From Sphagnum compactum (taxonomy: Eukaryota; Bryophyta; Sphagnopsida; Sphagnales), in contig OZ234494.1 of assembly GCA_965153455.1 (NCBI GenBank), positions 6,696,001 through 6,760,000 of the forward strand: a DNA stretch of 64,000 nt, given 5' to 3'. The translations under genes were made by a program, and so were the position numbers. Below the pieces are notes generated by a model, which was not told the origin of the DNA, ran no database searches, and saw only the letters and a program-made list of their open reading frames with translations. Shown here piece after piece: positions 39,945-60,777 of the stretch; the stretch's first letter is position 1; each line of letters opens with the position of its first letter.

Positions 39945-40975
39945 TTATGAAAATTTGTGGATTAAACTTCACAATTCAAATATCAAATTTCAAGTCCAAA
40001 TAAAAATATTTTAAATCAAAATGTCAATTTTTAGACTCAATATAGTTTTTTGAATTGAAATACTAATTTTTAGAGTCGAAAATAATAATTTAGAATTCAA
40101 ATATCAATTTTTAGATCAAATAATTTTTTATGAATTTAAATAACAATTTCCAGAATTGAAATGTCAATTTTCAGATTCAAATAACAATATTCAAAATTGA
40201 AATGTCCATTTTAAGACTCAATTAACAATTTTCTGAATTGAAATATTAATTTCGAAAATCCAAAATAATAATTTGGAATTCAAATTTCAACTTTCAAGTC
40301 AAATAATTTCTTAAAATTGAAATACTAATTTTTAGATTCGAAAATAATAATTTAGAATTCAAATATCAATTTTTAGATCAAATAATTTTTTTGAATTTAA
40401 ATAACAATTTCCAGAATGGAAATGTCAATTTTGAGATTCAAATAACAATATTCAAAATTGAAATGTCCAATTTTTGACTCAATTAATAGATTTTCAGACT
40501 TGAAGTATTAATTTTGAGAATCCAAAATCATAATTTGGAATTGAAATTTCAGGTTCAAATCAAATAATTATTTAAAATTTAAATGCATAATTTTTTAGTT
40601 CAAATATAAATTTTCATATTCATATAAAAATATTCAAAATTAAAATGTCTTTATAATCAATTAATAATTTTCTAAATTGAAATATTAATTTTTGGATTTA
40701 AAAATATTAATTTAGAATTCAAAAATCAATTTTTAGATCAAATAAGCCTTTTTGAATTTAAATTGAAAAAATCATATTCAAATCAAAAATTTGAAATTCA
40801 AATAATGTTTTAAACAATTGAAATAATAATTTTCATATTCAAATATTAAGTTTCATATTTTAATATATTTTTACAATTAAAATAATAGTTTTTAGAATTG
40901 AAATATCAATTTTGAGATTTGAATAAAAAATTAAAAGTTCAAATATTAATTTTGAGATTCATTATATGAACAATA
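39945..40975. repeat. AT-rich hierarchical tandem array
   Basis: About 1 kb built from variants of a ~30-base monomer, AATTCAAATATCAATTTTTAG, alternating with AATTGAAATGTCAATTTT. A larger block starting TCGAAAATAATAATTTAG repeats at 40076 and 40338, a period near 262 bases. A diverged further block starts near 40690. It has no coding potential and resembles a decayed satellite or minisatellite. Confidence 0.8.
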
Positions 40976-41184
40976 TACATACATATGCATATTATATATA
41001 TATAATTTTAGTACATACATTAAAATACACCCTTATGTCATTGTAGAATACCTTTAGGATGTAACTAATTTGGTGACTATTGTGACTAATGGGACATATC
41101 AACCTATTAATGGATGAAAATAAATGTAGAATTGATCCAACCAATAGGATGAAGTTTTCTAATAGTTGCATCATAATTGTGAGA

Positions 41185-41308
41185 ATGACCAAAATAGTTG
41201 AAATATGGTCCTGTAGTTACAAATGTTCCCAAATCTAGTCGTAAACAACTACTAGTTGCATGTAGTCGTAAATGGAGTGGTTACATTTTGGCTGATTTCT
41301 ACTAGTGA
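41185..41308. mobile_element. Orphan CACTA-type terminus
   Basis: Read inward from 41308 the end is CACTAGTAGAAATCAG, close to the CACTA ends at 3077 and 6662. The adjacent 100 bases carry the same subterminal vocabulary (TAGTTGCATGTAGTCGTAAA, TAGTCGTAAAC). No convincing left partner was found, so its length is unknown. Confidence 0.5.
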
Positions 41309-42177
41309 GATGACCATATATTGATGATTATGAAGGCATGGTATCATTAAAATTTTGAATATATGTTTTATTTTAATTATCCATGATAGTCCTTTTTTAG
41401 TGTCTAAAGGTGCTTTTGATCATTGAAACAACATAATTTGAAGAAGTTCCTTAAAGAAATATATATATTAGTATAAGCAAAATGCAAGGTTGCATTTTCA
41501 AGAATATTGAATGTGTCATATAAGATTACTTATTTTTTGTGTGAATATGTTTTGCTCCATTTGGAATGATGTTAAAGAAAGGTATGTTTGATAAACTCAA
41601 TGTATAATGTATCATTAAAGGTTTGAAACACCTATCATTTAAAAAATATTGACATATATACTTTTGTTAAAATCTACACATTTGATTTACTTGAACATTT
41701 ATCATTAAATATATATATTGAATTATATATATTTGAAAATTCATGGAAACACATGTGAATTAAACTTTTGAAGTTGGCATTATCATCCAAAACATGAAGG
41801 CCATGTTTCAAACTTGAAAAAACATAGTCCTTAGAAAGGACTTGCACCTTGGGGTGATTGGCTCCTTTTACAATGAATGCACCCATGAATGAGATCTTTG
41901 GAAATAACATGGCATCAATTCACCTAAGGAATTGAAGGCAACAATTATTACAGCACATTGTGTGTTTTTGAACTAGACCCAAAAATAACTATTGTTTTTT
42001 TCAACAACATCTATAACTACGTAGTCATATAAATCATTAAATAATAACAAAGGACATCATGGTTTTGTGATTGTAGTCAATATGACAACTTGTTGGTTTT
42101 GGGATAAAATATTTCATTATTCTTCAATGTGTAAATATATTTTTGTGATGTGGAATTAGTTAGTAAAACAAACCATT

Positions 42178-42388
42178 GATTTTTTTAACTAACAATGATT
42201 TAACCTCCCATGATGATGACATGGAATGTCATGTGGCAATAAAGTGTTGTGACTATAGTTAACATCATGACTCATGATATTAATTTTTATGAAATCTCAT
42301 TTATTAGTTATTCAAGAGTACTAGATTTTTGTGATTAACAATAATTTAATCTCCCATGATGATAACATGGCATGCCATGTGGCAATGA
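42178..42388 (+). repeat. Direct repeat, two ~65-bp copies
   Basis: Copies at 42178-42243 and 42323-42388 share CTCCCATGATGAT, ACATGG and CATGTGGCAAT with a few substitutions. Each contains a CATGGNATGNCATG near-palindrome. Confidence 0.75.
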
Positions 42389-42479
42389 ATTTAAAGTGAA
42401 AAAATATTAAACAAAACCTTAACACATGGGTGCAACAACACACAATACATGTGACTATTATATGAACATTGCAACTATA

Positions 42480-42725
42480 GGTCATAATTAATCCTTAAAT
42501 AGGCCTCTAGGAAACCTAAGCTATCCCTAAATAGCCTAGCCTAGGTAGCCCTTAAATAACATATAGGTAACTTAAATAACCCCTAGGTAGGCCTTTAGGT
42601 AACTCCCTATGTAGCCTAAGGAACCTAGGCAACCCTTGAGTAAATCCTTTTAAGTAATGCCTATGTAGCCTAGGTAACCCTTAGGCAAGTGATTAAATAT
42701 CCCATGTAGCTTAGGGTAGGTTGAG
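42480..42725. repeat. Degenerate CCTAGGTAACCC-type array
   Basis: The words CCTAGGTA, CCCTTAAATA, AGGTAACT and TATGTAGCCTA recur about every 20-30 bases, with loose spacing. Related ACCTACCTAGG words occur inside both CACTA-type elements of the window. Confidence 0.65.
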
Positions 42726-43804
42726 AATGTCACTTAGATAGGTTTTTAAAAAAATTATTAAAATGTGATTACATTTTATGTTACATAAAAATAGTTGGTG
42801 TAGTCATAAGGATTTTACCCTTTAATGTGAAGGTGAAAGGTTCAATTTTTTGTGTTCTTGCAACTTATTTACCCTAATATAAGTTAGGTAGTTTATATGA
42901 TTAATCTTGGTTAATGTGTTAAACTATGTGTGTAGGTTTTTACCTAACTTATGTTTTTAGCCTACATTACAAGAAATCATGGTATATTTGACTGGAAAAC
43001 GAGACCAAAAATCAATCATTTTGAAATTTGGTCAATTTACCCACTTTGTTGTGACGTGTAGTGTCGTGACGTTCAATGTCGTAAGGGTGTAAATCCATAG
43101 TAAATTCTACTGAACAAAGAGACTAAAATCAGTCAAAGGTAAAAACTAATCAACCAAAAAGAGATGCACGCACATATATATACAATGCACAAGAGAAACC
43201 AGAGATGAAATTCTCACGTATATTAAATTGAATCGAAAAGAAGGAAAGAAAACGTAGTGTATATAAACGGTGGTCGTGTAATAGCCACCGTGAGCATCTA
43301 GAAATCCAATCTAAACATGGAGGAAACTCTCCATGACAAAGGAATTCTAAAAAAACTGACAAGAAAAGGGAATAACTTGGCCATTTATATAGCCATCAAC
43401 AAAGTTGAAACCCTAAACAAGCCATAACCCTAAAACACCTATAACATACAGTAACCTAAGAACGTACATTAACCCTAAAGGCATGATTGACATGCCCGTA
43501 ACCGGCCGTCATGTATGAGGCCATGCATACGGGCATGACAACTTAGTCATACTGGACAAGTTGATTTGAACATGTCCAACTTAACTAATGGTTTTTTTGA
43601 CTAACCATAAAATGATCTTTTTGACTAGTCAAATTGGATAAAAAAATTGGGCAACCAAAAAAAATTAATTAAAAAAATACTTCAATTTTTAAATATAAAA
43701 ATGTCGTTAATAAATAAATAGTAAGTACCTACGTACCCACCCACCCATGACCTAATTACCCACCATGGCATCCTACCTACCTATCCACAACCCACCTAGG
43801 TACT

Positions 43805-43945
43805 ATACATTTACACACATGTACAAGGTAAATATACGAATATACATATTCCACATAATAAATGTTGATAAAAGGGGTTGAACATTGGTCTCCTTGACTC
43901 CACACCAATGTCTTAACCATCAAACCACCCCACCACTTTGTAAAA
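43805..43945 (-). mobile_element. tRNA-derived SINE-like sequence
   Basis: On the minus strand TTTGATGGTTAAGAC (about 43915-43930) resembles an RNA polymerase III A box. About 30-40 bases later TGTTCAACCCC (about 43874-43886) fits the B box. The spacing and order match a tRNA or tRNA-derived SINE head. A full cloverleaf with a clear anticodon arm could not be made. It lies within the 1.76-kb CACTA-like element. Confidence 0.45.
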
Positions 43946-44034
43946 CAATACGATACCAAATGCATTTAACATATTTCCTTGAACTTCCATGAATTTTTTG
44001 TCAATGTGTATAACATTTGAACTTCAATTTTTTT

Positions 44035-44412
44035 CATAAGTAGGTAAGTAAGAACCTAACTAGGTGTCTAGGTAGGCACACATGCCTACCTACATAGGTT
44101 TTTTGATGTACATACTTACTTATGTAAATTATAGGTGGGTATGTAGGTAGATAATAGGTAGATAGTAGGTAGGTATATACAAATATATAAGTAGATAAAT
44201 AGGTAGATAAATAGATAACTAGGTTGGTAGATGTTTAAATAGGGTAAGTAGGTAGATTTGTAAATGTTTACGTAGGTAGATAGATAGGTGGATAGTAGGG
44301 AAGCAGGTAAATAAATAGGTAACTTTTGTGGATATAGGTAGATAATAATAGGTAGGTAGGACATAGGAAGGATGTAGGTAGGTAAATTATGGGTAAGTAG
44401 GTAGGTAGGTAG
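44035..44412 (+). repeat. GTAG/GTAGATA microsatellite-like stretch
   Basis: Repeated TAGGTAGGTAG and TAGATAGGTAGATA words with interruptions run for about 380 bases inside the CACTA-like element. The long minus-strand open frame across it (Tyr/Leu/Pro-rich) is a by-product of the repeat, not a gene. Confidence 0.85.
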
Positions 44413-44723
44413 CCTAGTAAGCATAACAAGTAGGCTAATTAACCAAACTAATATGGTTAATTTGACTAAGCATGGCCATTTAGTATGGCTGGCCAATTTG
44501 ACTATGCCATGGACATTTTAATGGACCATTTCTAAAATTTGTCCTTCTGATTAGATGTATGACTTAACACTTGGTCAAAATGGTCACTTTAGTCAAAAGA
44601 ACCAACCAAAAGAACCATGTGTCTTTCATTGCCCCATGCTTTTAGTCAAAATGAACATTTTTTAGTCAATGTGAACATTTTAATCAAGTTGAACCTTTTG
44701 AAAAACTGTGATTTCTTGTAATG

Positions 44724-45120
44724 TTAAGTGACCTAGGTTAGATACAAACTAAGCCACCTGGCCTAGGTTATCTAATCTACATGGTCTAACCTACATAAAT
44801 TAGGTTTTGACATGTAATCATACATGTCATGTTTTAGCATAGTGAATTGACCCAAACATCTACATATTTATCAACCCCTAACATCCAATTCATTGTTGGT
44901 CATGTGTAGTTGAACATGTGTGAACAATTTTTTGACACATGTCATTTTTACAAGAAAACAATCATTTATAACACTTAATCAAGTAAAATGACTAGGTTGA
45001 CATAATATCCACACCATTTTACATTTTACATGTCAATTATGACATGAAATTTCAATATTATCACAAAATAAAAAAGGTTAATTGATAATATGTCTGACCT
45101 TTACAACTAAATGCCACATC
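44724..45120. repeat. Dispersed AT-rich repeat, copy 2
   Basis: This is the partner of the repeat at 12961-13240 (shared TTTTTGACACATGTCAT and following segments). It starts immediately at the right boundary of the CACTA-like element, so that element probably inserted into this repeat. Confidence 0.6.
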
Positions 45121-48100
45121 ATTGTCCTTTACCATTAGGTGAATGAAATGTTATGAGTTTAGCAACTCATAAGTTGTTAATCATGTATGTCCTTTGCTAC
45201 TAGTATATAATCACAAAACCCAAAATGTTTTGTAATGAACTTGAAAAGGGTTTCCATCATATTGTGATATTTTACATGTTTAAAGTGCTAGCATTCACAA
45301 GTACATCATTCATACAACCAAACATTGTTCCACCAAATTTCAACAATTTGAGGATTTGCATCCCATCACAAACATGATGTTAATACCAATCATGATATTT
45401 CACAATAGATCTATACATATCCATATTTTTTAACCCTCCAAGAAATCATGTTGCAAAACTATTTTTTTGCCATTTTTCTTCAAGGTTTCTTGTATTTCTT
45501 TTTTCCTATGGGGGCAACCTTCTTGAGAACCTAATGACAATCAACCAGGAAATTGATTTAAGTATGTGGGTACCATTTGTGGCACAAGTAGCAATGATGT
45601 CATCTCTACACCCATCAACCCATTTTCTACTTCTAGCCCTGCCTATGACCATTATCAAGAATAGTAAGTGGATTTTTAACACATAGCCTACACATTCAAG
45701 ATTTCACTCAATTCTAACATCTTCTATTGACTACCCAACACACAAAAATAGAACATTAATCTATACCTTGAAACCATCTTCATGGTATTCTATATTGAAA
45801 GCATACAAATAGTCACCATAATAAGAATCAAGTAAGTGAATAATTGCCTAAAGACCAAAATATAAAACTAGAAAAATAATATACTTGTGCAAAAAAATGT
45901 ATTAAACTACACACCCAAAACCATTACAATGTAAATTGATGTTTCATTTAGGGATGGAAATTTTGATTGTTTCATCAACCTGGGCAACTTCTCAATTTTA
46001 ACCCAAAGAATTGCACTGTCATCTACCTTGATAGGCTCCACAAAACCAAATGCCCCATTTTCCTTATATCTAGACACCATGTACCCATCTATGTCACAAC
46101 ATTTCACATTGTACCAAAACAAACCATTTTTTAATATACAAAACATCTAAGGAACATCATCCAATACATAAACCAACATTTTCAAATTACATGATAATAT
46201 ACAAACCTAAGGCATTCTTCTCCAATTTATTGTTCTATAACATCATCTAGTTGCGGTGAGGTTTAAATAAATAGTTTTCCAACAATAGATATCACCAAAT
46301 TAATTCTATAAGATTGTGTTGGCATCATTATGAAAATAATGCAACCTTGGAAAAAAACACAATTTGTCTCCAAAGAGTTATTATCCCAAGTTAATTTAGA
46401 TTGGATAAAAAAAATGGTGTTATTTATGCTTTAGTATTTTTGATGCCATGTAGATGGTTACACACTAAGCAAAAAAATTATTTATGTTTACATGTATGTT
46501 TTAATAGAATTGCTCATATGCTTGTAATGGCCATAATGATAATAATAATATTTTCAATAGATATGTTGTGAGCATACATATGAAATTGAAAATAGAATTA
46601 AGATACATTTTAAATAGTTAATTGCTTGAATATATATTATTTAATTAATAGTTGTACAATACTTTTAATTAAGTGACCATTGCAATTCCTTGTTGTTCTT
46701 TCATGAGTATTCACATCATGTGCCTAAACTTTAAAAACATAACATAGCCCACAAACAACAACCAAAATAAAAATCAAGCATGTGAAAAATAACCCCTGCC
46801 CCTAAGCATTTATGAAGATCTAAATGAACATAATTCATAAACATATACCTAGGCTTACAATTTCAAGTATCAAAAGATCAAGTAGAAGATCATTCCAATT
46901 ATTGATGGATACATTTGCTATGACCAATGATAAATGTAAATGGCACAACAAATCCCAACTACAAATCAATTAAATGTTTTAATCTCAACTTCTCCCCTAA
47001 TCACATGCTTCTATGGATTGTATTTTGTTCATATAAGTACATGATATTGTTGGGCATATTGTGTAAATAGATGCGTGTGTTCTTATATTACATGATAAAA
47101 TTTTCATTGTAGATGGATTCAATCATTTTTGTGGCTTGTTTTGACATATATAGTTTGTGATATAGATAAAAGTTAGTTTTGACTATGAATTAACATTCAA
47201 CATACGATGAAACAAACAATAAATTAGTACTTGTATGCCTCACCTTTGAACCATAAATAGACTTCATTGACATAATATGTATGTCCTAATGATGTGATGA
47301 TATTAAACAATTGTAACTTGTGATTGCATGAAAAGTTTGGAAATTATGTGACTATTACAATCATGGTCAATAGATAAAATAACTAGTGCAGGGATTTCTT
47401 CAAAAGGCCATTTATAGGTTTTGGGAACTACAAGTAAATTGATTTTTTCTAAAAAACACTTCATAATTTAATTAGTTAACTTATTTTCAAAATAAAAATA
47501 AAAATTTCTTCCAAAAGGATGGATGTATTATCTTCCATATGTGGAACTTTGTGAGAATATAACAACTAACTCATACGGTGACATTTAGGGTGCGATCACA
47601 ATCAAATGAACCAACGGTGATGAAGGATTCAAGGATTGCAGTCCTTTTTGTGGTCATTTCACTTTTTCGTAGAAAAGACTGTTGGGATGAAATCTTTTGC
47701 AATATGTTACTAAAAATACATATAATTTTTTCTATACATCAAATTTTTTGTATTAAACTTTCATGAATAACTAAGAATTTTTTAAAAATGTATAAATTCT
47801 ACCAAATTCTACATTTCGTTTTGAAAATTTATCTGAATTTCAAATTGTATGATAATATGTTAATTATTTAATGCTTTATTTTATCGTTTCATAAACTACA
47901 ATTTTGTTTTAGATGTCATGTACAAATTTATTTGATTTTTTACAGATAAGTATTTAATTTTTATGACCGGAGCCATAAACCATTCGGCCATAATTACTAT
48001 AATAGTTAGTAACGAAATTTAATAACTTATTATACAAATGTAAAAATTATTTTCAAAAGAAATATTCATTTACTAAAAACATAAAATATTTCCTTTAATA

Positions 48101-48660
48101 GTACATAAATAGGTATAATGAATGAACTAATGATATGAATAATAAAAATAAAATAGCTAACCTTGGCTACCAACTAGCTACAATAATAATTGAATTATTG
48201 TCATTTTTATCGTTAAATATTTATATTTATATTAATTACTAACTATGAAAAAATTATGGGAATAATTATAATTAAATAGTTAGCCTAGGCTACTTTTTAA
48301 TTATATCATTAGATTTTTGAAAATTAAAAATTAATATTCATAATTAATAGTTAATTATGATGATTTACTGAATATTCCAGTGATTATATTCATTTATTTG
48401 GTTACAAAATATTAATTAATTAGTAAACTAGCTAGTTATTTCCATTATTGAGAACTAATATCTTATAATATGTTTTAATGCACCATTCTTTAGAACACGT
48501 GAGTAACAATGAAGTAAAAATTGTTACTCACAAAGGGACAGAGCAAAAATGGTCAAGACAATGGGGGTGTAGGTAGGTACCATTTGCCAAACTTCAGTGA
48601 CCTTAGGATGCCAGTGACTGGGGAGGTCATGCACCAGAGGTTCTTCGATAATGGACCTGA
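45121..48660. other. Intergenic, no gene recognised
   Basis: AT-rich, especially 47.8-48.5 kb. Short frames such as 45907-46146 (minus) show no family likeness and no conserved neighbours. No clear repeat array. Confidence 0.5.
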
Positions 48661-48664
48661 ACTT

Positions 48665-48824
48665 ACACTAGAAAAACTTGAGGGATTCTTTGAGTAGAGG
48701 CCCTTAGACGGCAGGGCGTGTGGTGTGACATATTTCATTTAATAATTGATCTAAAAATACACTAGTAAAACTCGAGGGAGTCTTTACCCATGCATGGAAA
48801 GAGGCCCTTAGATGGCAGGGCGTG
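48665..48824 (+). repeat. Direct repeat upstream of MCM6
   Basis: Copies at 48665-48720 and 48759-48824 share ACACTAG-AAAACT-GAGGGA-TCTTT and GAGGCCCTTAGA-GGCAGGGCGTG. The second copy has about 10 extra bases in the middle. They lie 175-340 bases before the E2F-type site and mark the switch from AT-rich intergenic DNA to the GC-richer MCM6 promoter. Confidence 0.8.
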
Positions 48825-48839
48825 CGTAAATTGAGAGGC

Positions 48840-49128
48840 CCATCATTAGCTTACTGCGTCTTGGCAGGCCCGTCACTTTTGCGAACGCCCCCGTTGAAGG
48901 ACCCGTAAGGGCTCCTTCCACCCCCAACTCGCTTGATATGACTGGGGAATCGGCCATTATCACGGTGAAAATCTGGACCCACCTGGACCCTGCTGCGCTT
49001 CCCGCCAAAAACCCGCCTCTCCTTTGCCTCTATTCGCTGAGGCTTTCCCATTCCGCTAATGCTTTTGTTGCAACGTTCTTGGAGCTTGGAGAGCGAGAGC
49101 TTCATCGCCAGTGTCGTCCTTGATCATC
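48840..49128 (+). promoter_or_regulatory. MCM6 promoter and first untranslated exon
   Basis: A GC-richer block ends at a strong splice donor (ATC|GTAAGT, 49129). At 48999-49009 it carries TTCCCGCCAAA, whose complement contains TTTGGCGG, an exact fit to the E2F consensus WTTSSCSS. MCM genes in plants and animals are classic E2F targets induced at G1/S, so this site probably sets the cell-cycle timing of MCM6. No TATA box is evident, as is common for such promoters. The transcription start cannot be placed exactly. Confidence 0.6.
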
Positions 49129-49913
49129 GTAAGTGCTCTTGTAACCCTATGTTTTTTTGGGCTTGCCAATGCTGCAAAATAACCTCTGCTTTCTCTGTTT
49201 TTTCCCCTTCTTTCCTTCTCTTGCATATCCCATTTTCCTTTTGTACCAGCGAAAAATGAGCCGCGCCCGCAACTTTTGTCTCATGAGGCGTGGTTTTTTC
49301 TGCTCGATTAAATATATTGCTATGCTTTCGTCTGTCGTCATTCTGCGTTTTTTTTCCCCCTCTCCTTGCGTCTTTTTGATGTATTATCCGGTGAACTAGA
49401 GAACTACAAGGAGCTGAGGAGTTTATTTGGACTTTGTGACCTTCGTTTCTTCTTTCCTCTTGTTGTATCGGCGCTGCCGTCTCCATCTGTGTAGCCTGTG
49501 TTTAATCTTACCTTTTCATGTCTCTTAAGTATCATCGCAGGAGTAGATTCTGCTGAGAAGCTGTGTGTAAGCCTAATGGAGGGAGGTCATTCGTTCTCGT
49601 TTCGAAGAGTTCCTTTCGACTCTGTTATCTTTCTCAGGAGCTTGTGGAGTTTGATCTGGTTGTTGAGTTCCTGTTTTTGCTCGTTGTTTTTTCTCACACT
49701 GTCTGAATGTCTCGGGTTTATTGTGTGCCTTTGGACCTCGTTTCACTTTCTTTATGTGGTTCTCTTTATCATCTTGTGAGACTTATCCATGTCTCATATC
49801 TTGGTTGCATCCTGAAAATCTTGAACTGAAATTGCTCTCCCGCCCCTCTCCATATGCTCCTCACGGTCTACTACTGCAATGACAACTCATTTTGTGATAT
49901 GGAATCGTTGCAG
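49129..49913 (+). other. Intron in the MCM6 5' untranslated region
   Basis: It begins GTAAGTGCTC and ends TCGTTGCAG, is T-rich, and is followed by a 29-base stretch to the MCM6 start codon. An internal acceptor (CATCGCAG, about 49540) could support an alternative leader exon. Confidence 0.55.
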
Positions 49914-49942
49914 GTTCTCAGGAGAATCGGTGAAAGGACAGT

Positions 49943-58636
<8,694 letters not shown>

Positions 58637-60775
58637 CCATTTCTGATTCTTGAATTATCAGCATGGCATATTTTAAGGGAATCAGTTGTTGAACCATCTT
58701 TAGGTTCAAACTGTCAGAATAGTTTCTGGGCATGTGGGCTGGATGGAGGTGAAGACAACTCTCCCAATGCCAATACGAATGTTGGGGTTCAGAAGAAAGC
58801 ACATTGCTGCACCACATAATTGTGGAAGAGCCATGCTGGTTTATTTTGACCAAAACCAGCAAACCAGCTAACAAAAAATTTGAACCAGTTCCTTGTACCA
58901 GTAATTTACTCTCGCTCCATAAAGCACGACTACTATCATCATCCCACATCAGCTTTTTGCTGTTACCATTGGGTCTGTTACAGGTGCACATGTTGACCCT
59001 TTCTCTTGCTGCATGCTGATGAACTAAGTGGTTGCTGGCGATTGTCTCACACGTGCTGCTGCTCAGTACACAGCTCCATACACCAATAGGGTAGGCATGT
59101 AGACAACCACACCTAGAAAGTTTGGTAATTGAGGATTTGTTTTCACCAAATTGTGATGGAAAGCAAATGGCAACAGGATAATGTGGTTGAAGTATGTGAG
59201 GTAGGGAAGACAAAAACTTCAGAGCTCATTTATTGCAGAGAGTCCTTGCAAGTGAAATTACAAGTCATTGTTAAGATTATGAGAATCTGTTAAAGCTAAT
59301 TGCTGTTCATTTGGGATCACTCTTGATGGTTAGCATGATCTCCATGTTGTGCTACAGTTCATACACGCTTGCACATTTTTCATAGATATTTGGAGTTACA
59401 TAATTTAGATGTCTCAATCTGGGTGACGTTAATTAGTTTACTTTCTGATGAGTAATGTAGAACTAGTTGGTCTGTAATGCTGTGGTCTAAAGATAGCTAA
59501 ATTTTCGATGGTGAGCTGTTTGCTTTCTGCTTCCCATGAGGATGTTTGTATGGATTACTAGGAACGGTTGTTAGGCAACTGTCACTGATAAGAACAAACT
59601 TCTCTGAATGTGGCACTAATTCCATTTTGTGTCACAGAGGAGTGTTTTTGGATGGCAGGTTTGTAATAGAATGAGACGAAACATCATTCTGCTTTATGAG
59701 AAATGAAGCTCTTATGAACAGCTTTAAATTTCTCTTGTTAACTAGAGGTAAATGGATTTTCATTGGGATTCTCCTATTATTGCACACCACTTTCCCTATT
59801 GCTGCACATAATTGTTCCCTATCCTGGCGAACAAGATCCCTACTATCACACACTGGTCTTTCCTTGTTGCACAACAGCACTTAGCTTCTTGTAAGTAAAC
59901 CAGTAATTTGGGGCTAACTGTGTGAAATGGTAGGGTCTTGGCGTGCATGAGTGCAATGGTAGGGATTTTTCTCCAATATGTGTGCAACTGTGGGATAAAT
60001 GGAAAACGCTGAACTCAGATTATATGTATGTGCTGTAGGCCACAGATTGGGTTTGGTGGCGAACATAATGCAAGTGCTATACATCAAAATTTGGCAAGAA
60101 ATACTGTTGTTTGAGGATAATATTTGAAATTGAATGTGCAATAACTGGGTCAGCTACATTACAGGCAAATGACATGAAAAGAATTGGGAGAAATCCTTTA
60201 TCCATGGTGGATCAGTACATGTCTCCTTCATCAGAGAAAAAGCAGAGCTAAACTGACTTCTTGTGCTCCCTATTCCTCACCATGAGTTTTCAAGCCAATA
60301 GATACTGAGGAAAAGAGTAAGAGTGTGGACTTGGCTGTATGCCTTTGTGCATCTGACCAACAAAAAGAAAAAGGTCTTCTATGGGAACAATTAAATCCAT
60401 GCCAAGAATTTGAAGGCTGAAAATGATACCCTTAAACTGGATAGCTAATGCATTTAATTTGAGAGTGAATGAACTACAATCTGAAACCAGATAATTAGTG
60501 CTTGTATGTGAATGTGAAGTTGTTGCAACTTGCGACCAGAGTTGGCGGCTTGTCACTCAAGAGGTTCTCGAACAGGTTTTGGGTAAACTGGAGTGTTGGC
60601 CAGTTCTCAGGTTCTCAATCAGTGTTGGAGTGAACGAGCAGCAGTCACCAATGCACCAGTTGAGGATGAGGCCGTTCAAGCCGTTTTGGGGATGAACCAA
60701 AAACACATCTTCTTCCCCTACCCAGGGATTTTTCAGCCCCCTTCTCTACCCCAAAATTTTACCCTCCTACCTATG
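58637..60775. other. MCM6 3' region and intergenic DNA
   Basis: The first several hundred bases are presumably 3' untranslated sequence. Beyond that no gene was recognised. Open frames here overlap on both strands without family likeness. The frame at 58626-59213 (minus) begins next to the MCM6 stop and is probably a shadow. Confidence 0.45.
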
Positions 60776-60777
60776 CC

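Larger units (their letters stand above)
42965..44723. mobile_element. CACTA-like non-autonomous element, 1.76 kb
   Basis: The two ends form a 15-base perfect terminal inverted repeat, CATTACAAGAAATCA, a variant of the CACTACAAGAAA ends of plant CACTA elements. The flanking trinucleotides are CTA on the left and TTA on the right, a 3-bp target duplication with one transition. Subterminal motifs built on TAGTCAAAATGG and its inversion GACCA/TTGACT crowd both ends (42990-43140 and 44450-44705). No transposase frame is visible. The interior holds a SINE-like head, ACCT/CCCA runs (43725-43800) and a GTAG/GTAGATA-rich stretch (44035-44412). Confidence 0.7.

Noticed and set aside
43860-43945. A genuine tRNA gene
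   Set aside because: A- and B-box-like sequences are present, but a cloverleaf with a proper anticodon stem could not be formed. Kept as SINE-like only.
44116-44496. 126-codon minus-strand frame rich in Tyr, Leu and Pro
   Set aside because: Product of GTAG-type microsatellite repeats inside a transposon.
45907-46146. 79-codon minus-strand frame
   Set aside because: No family likeness, and no conserved neighbours or clear splice partners.
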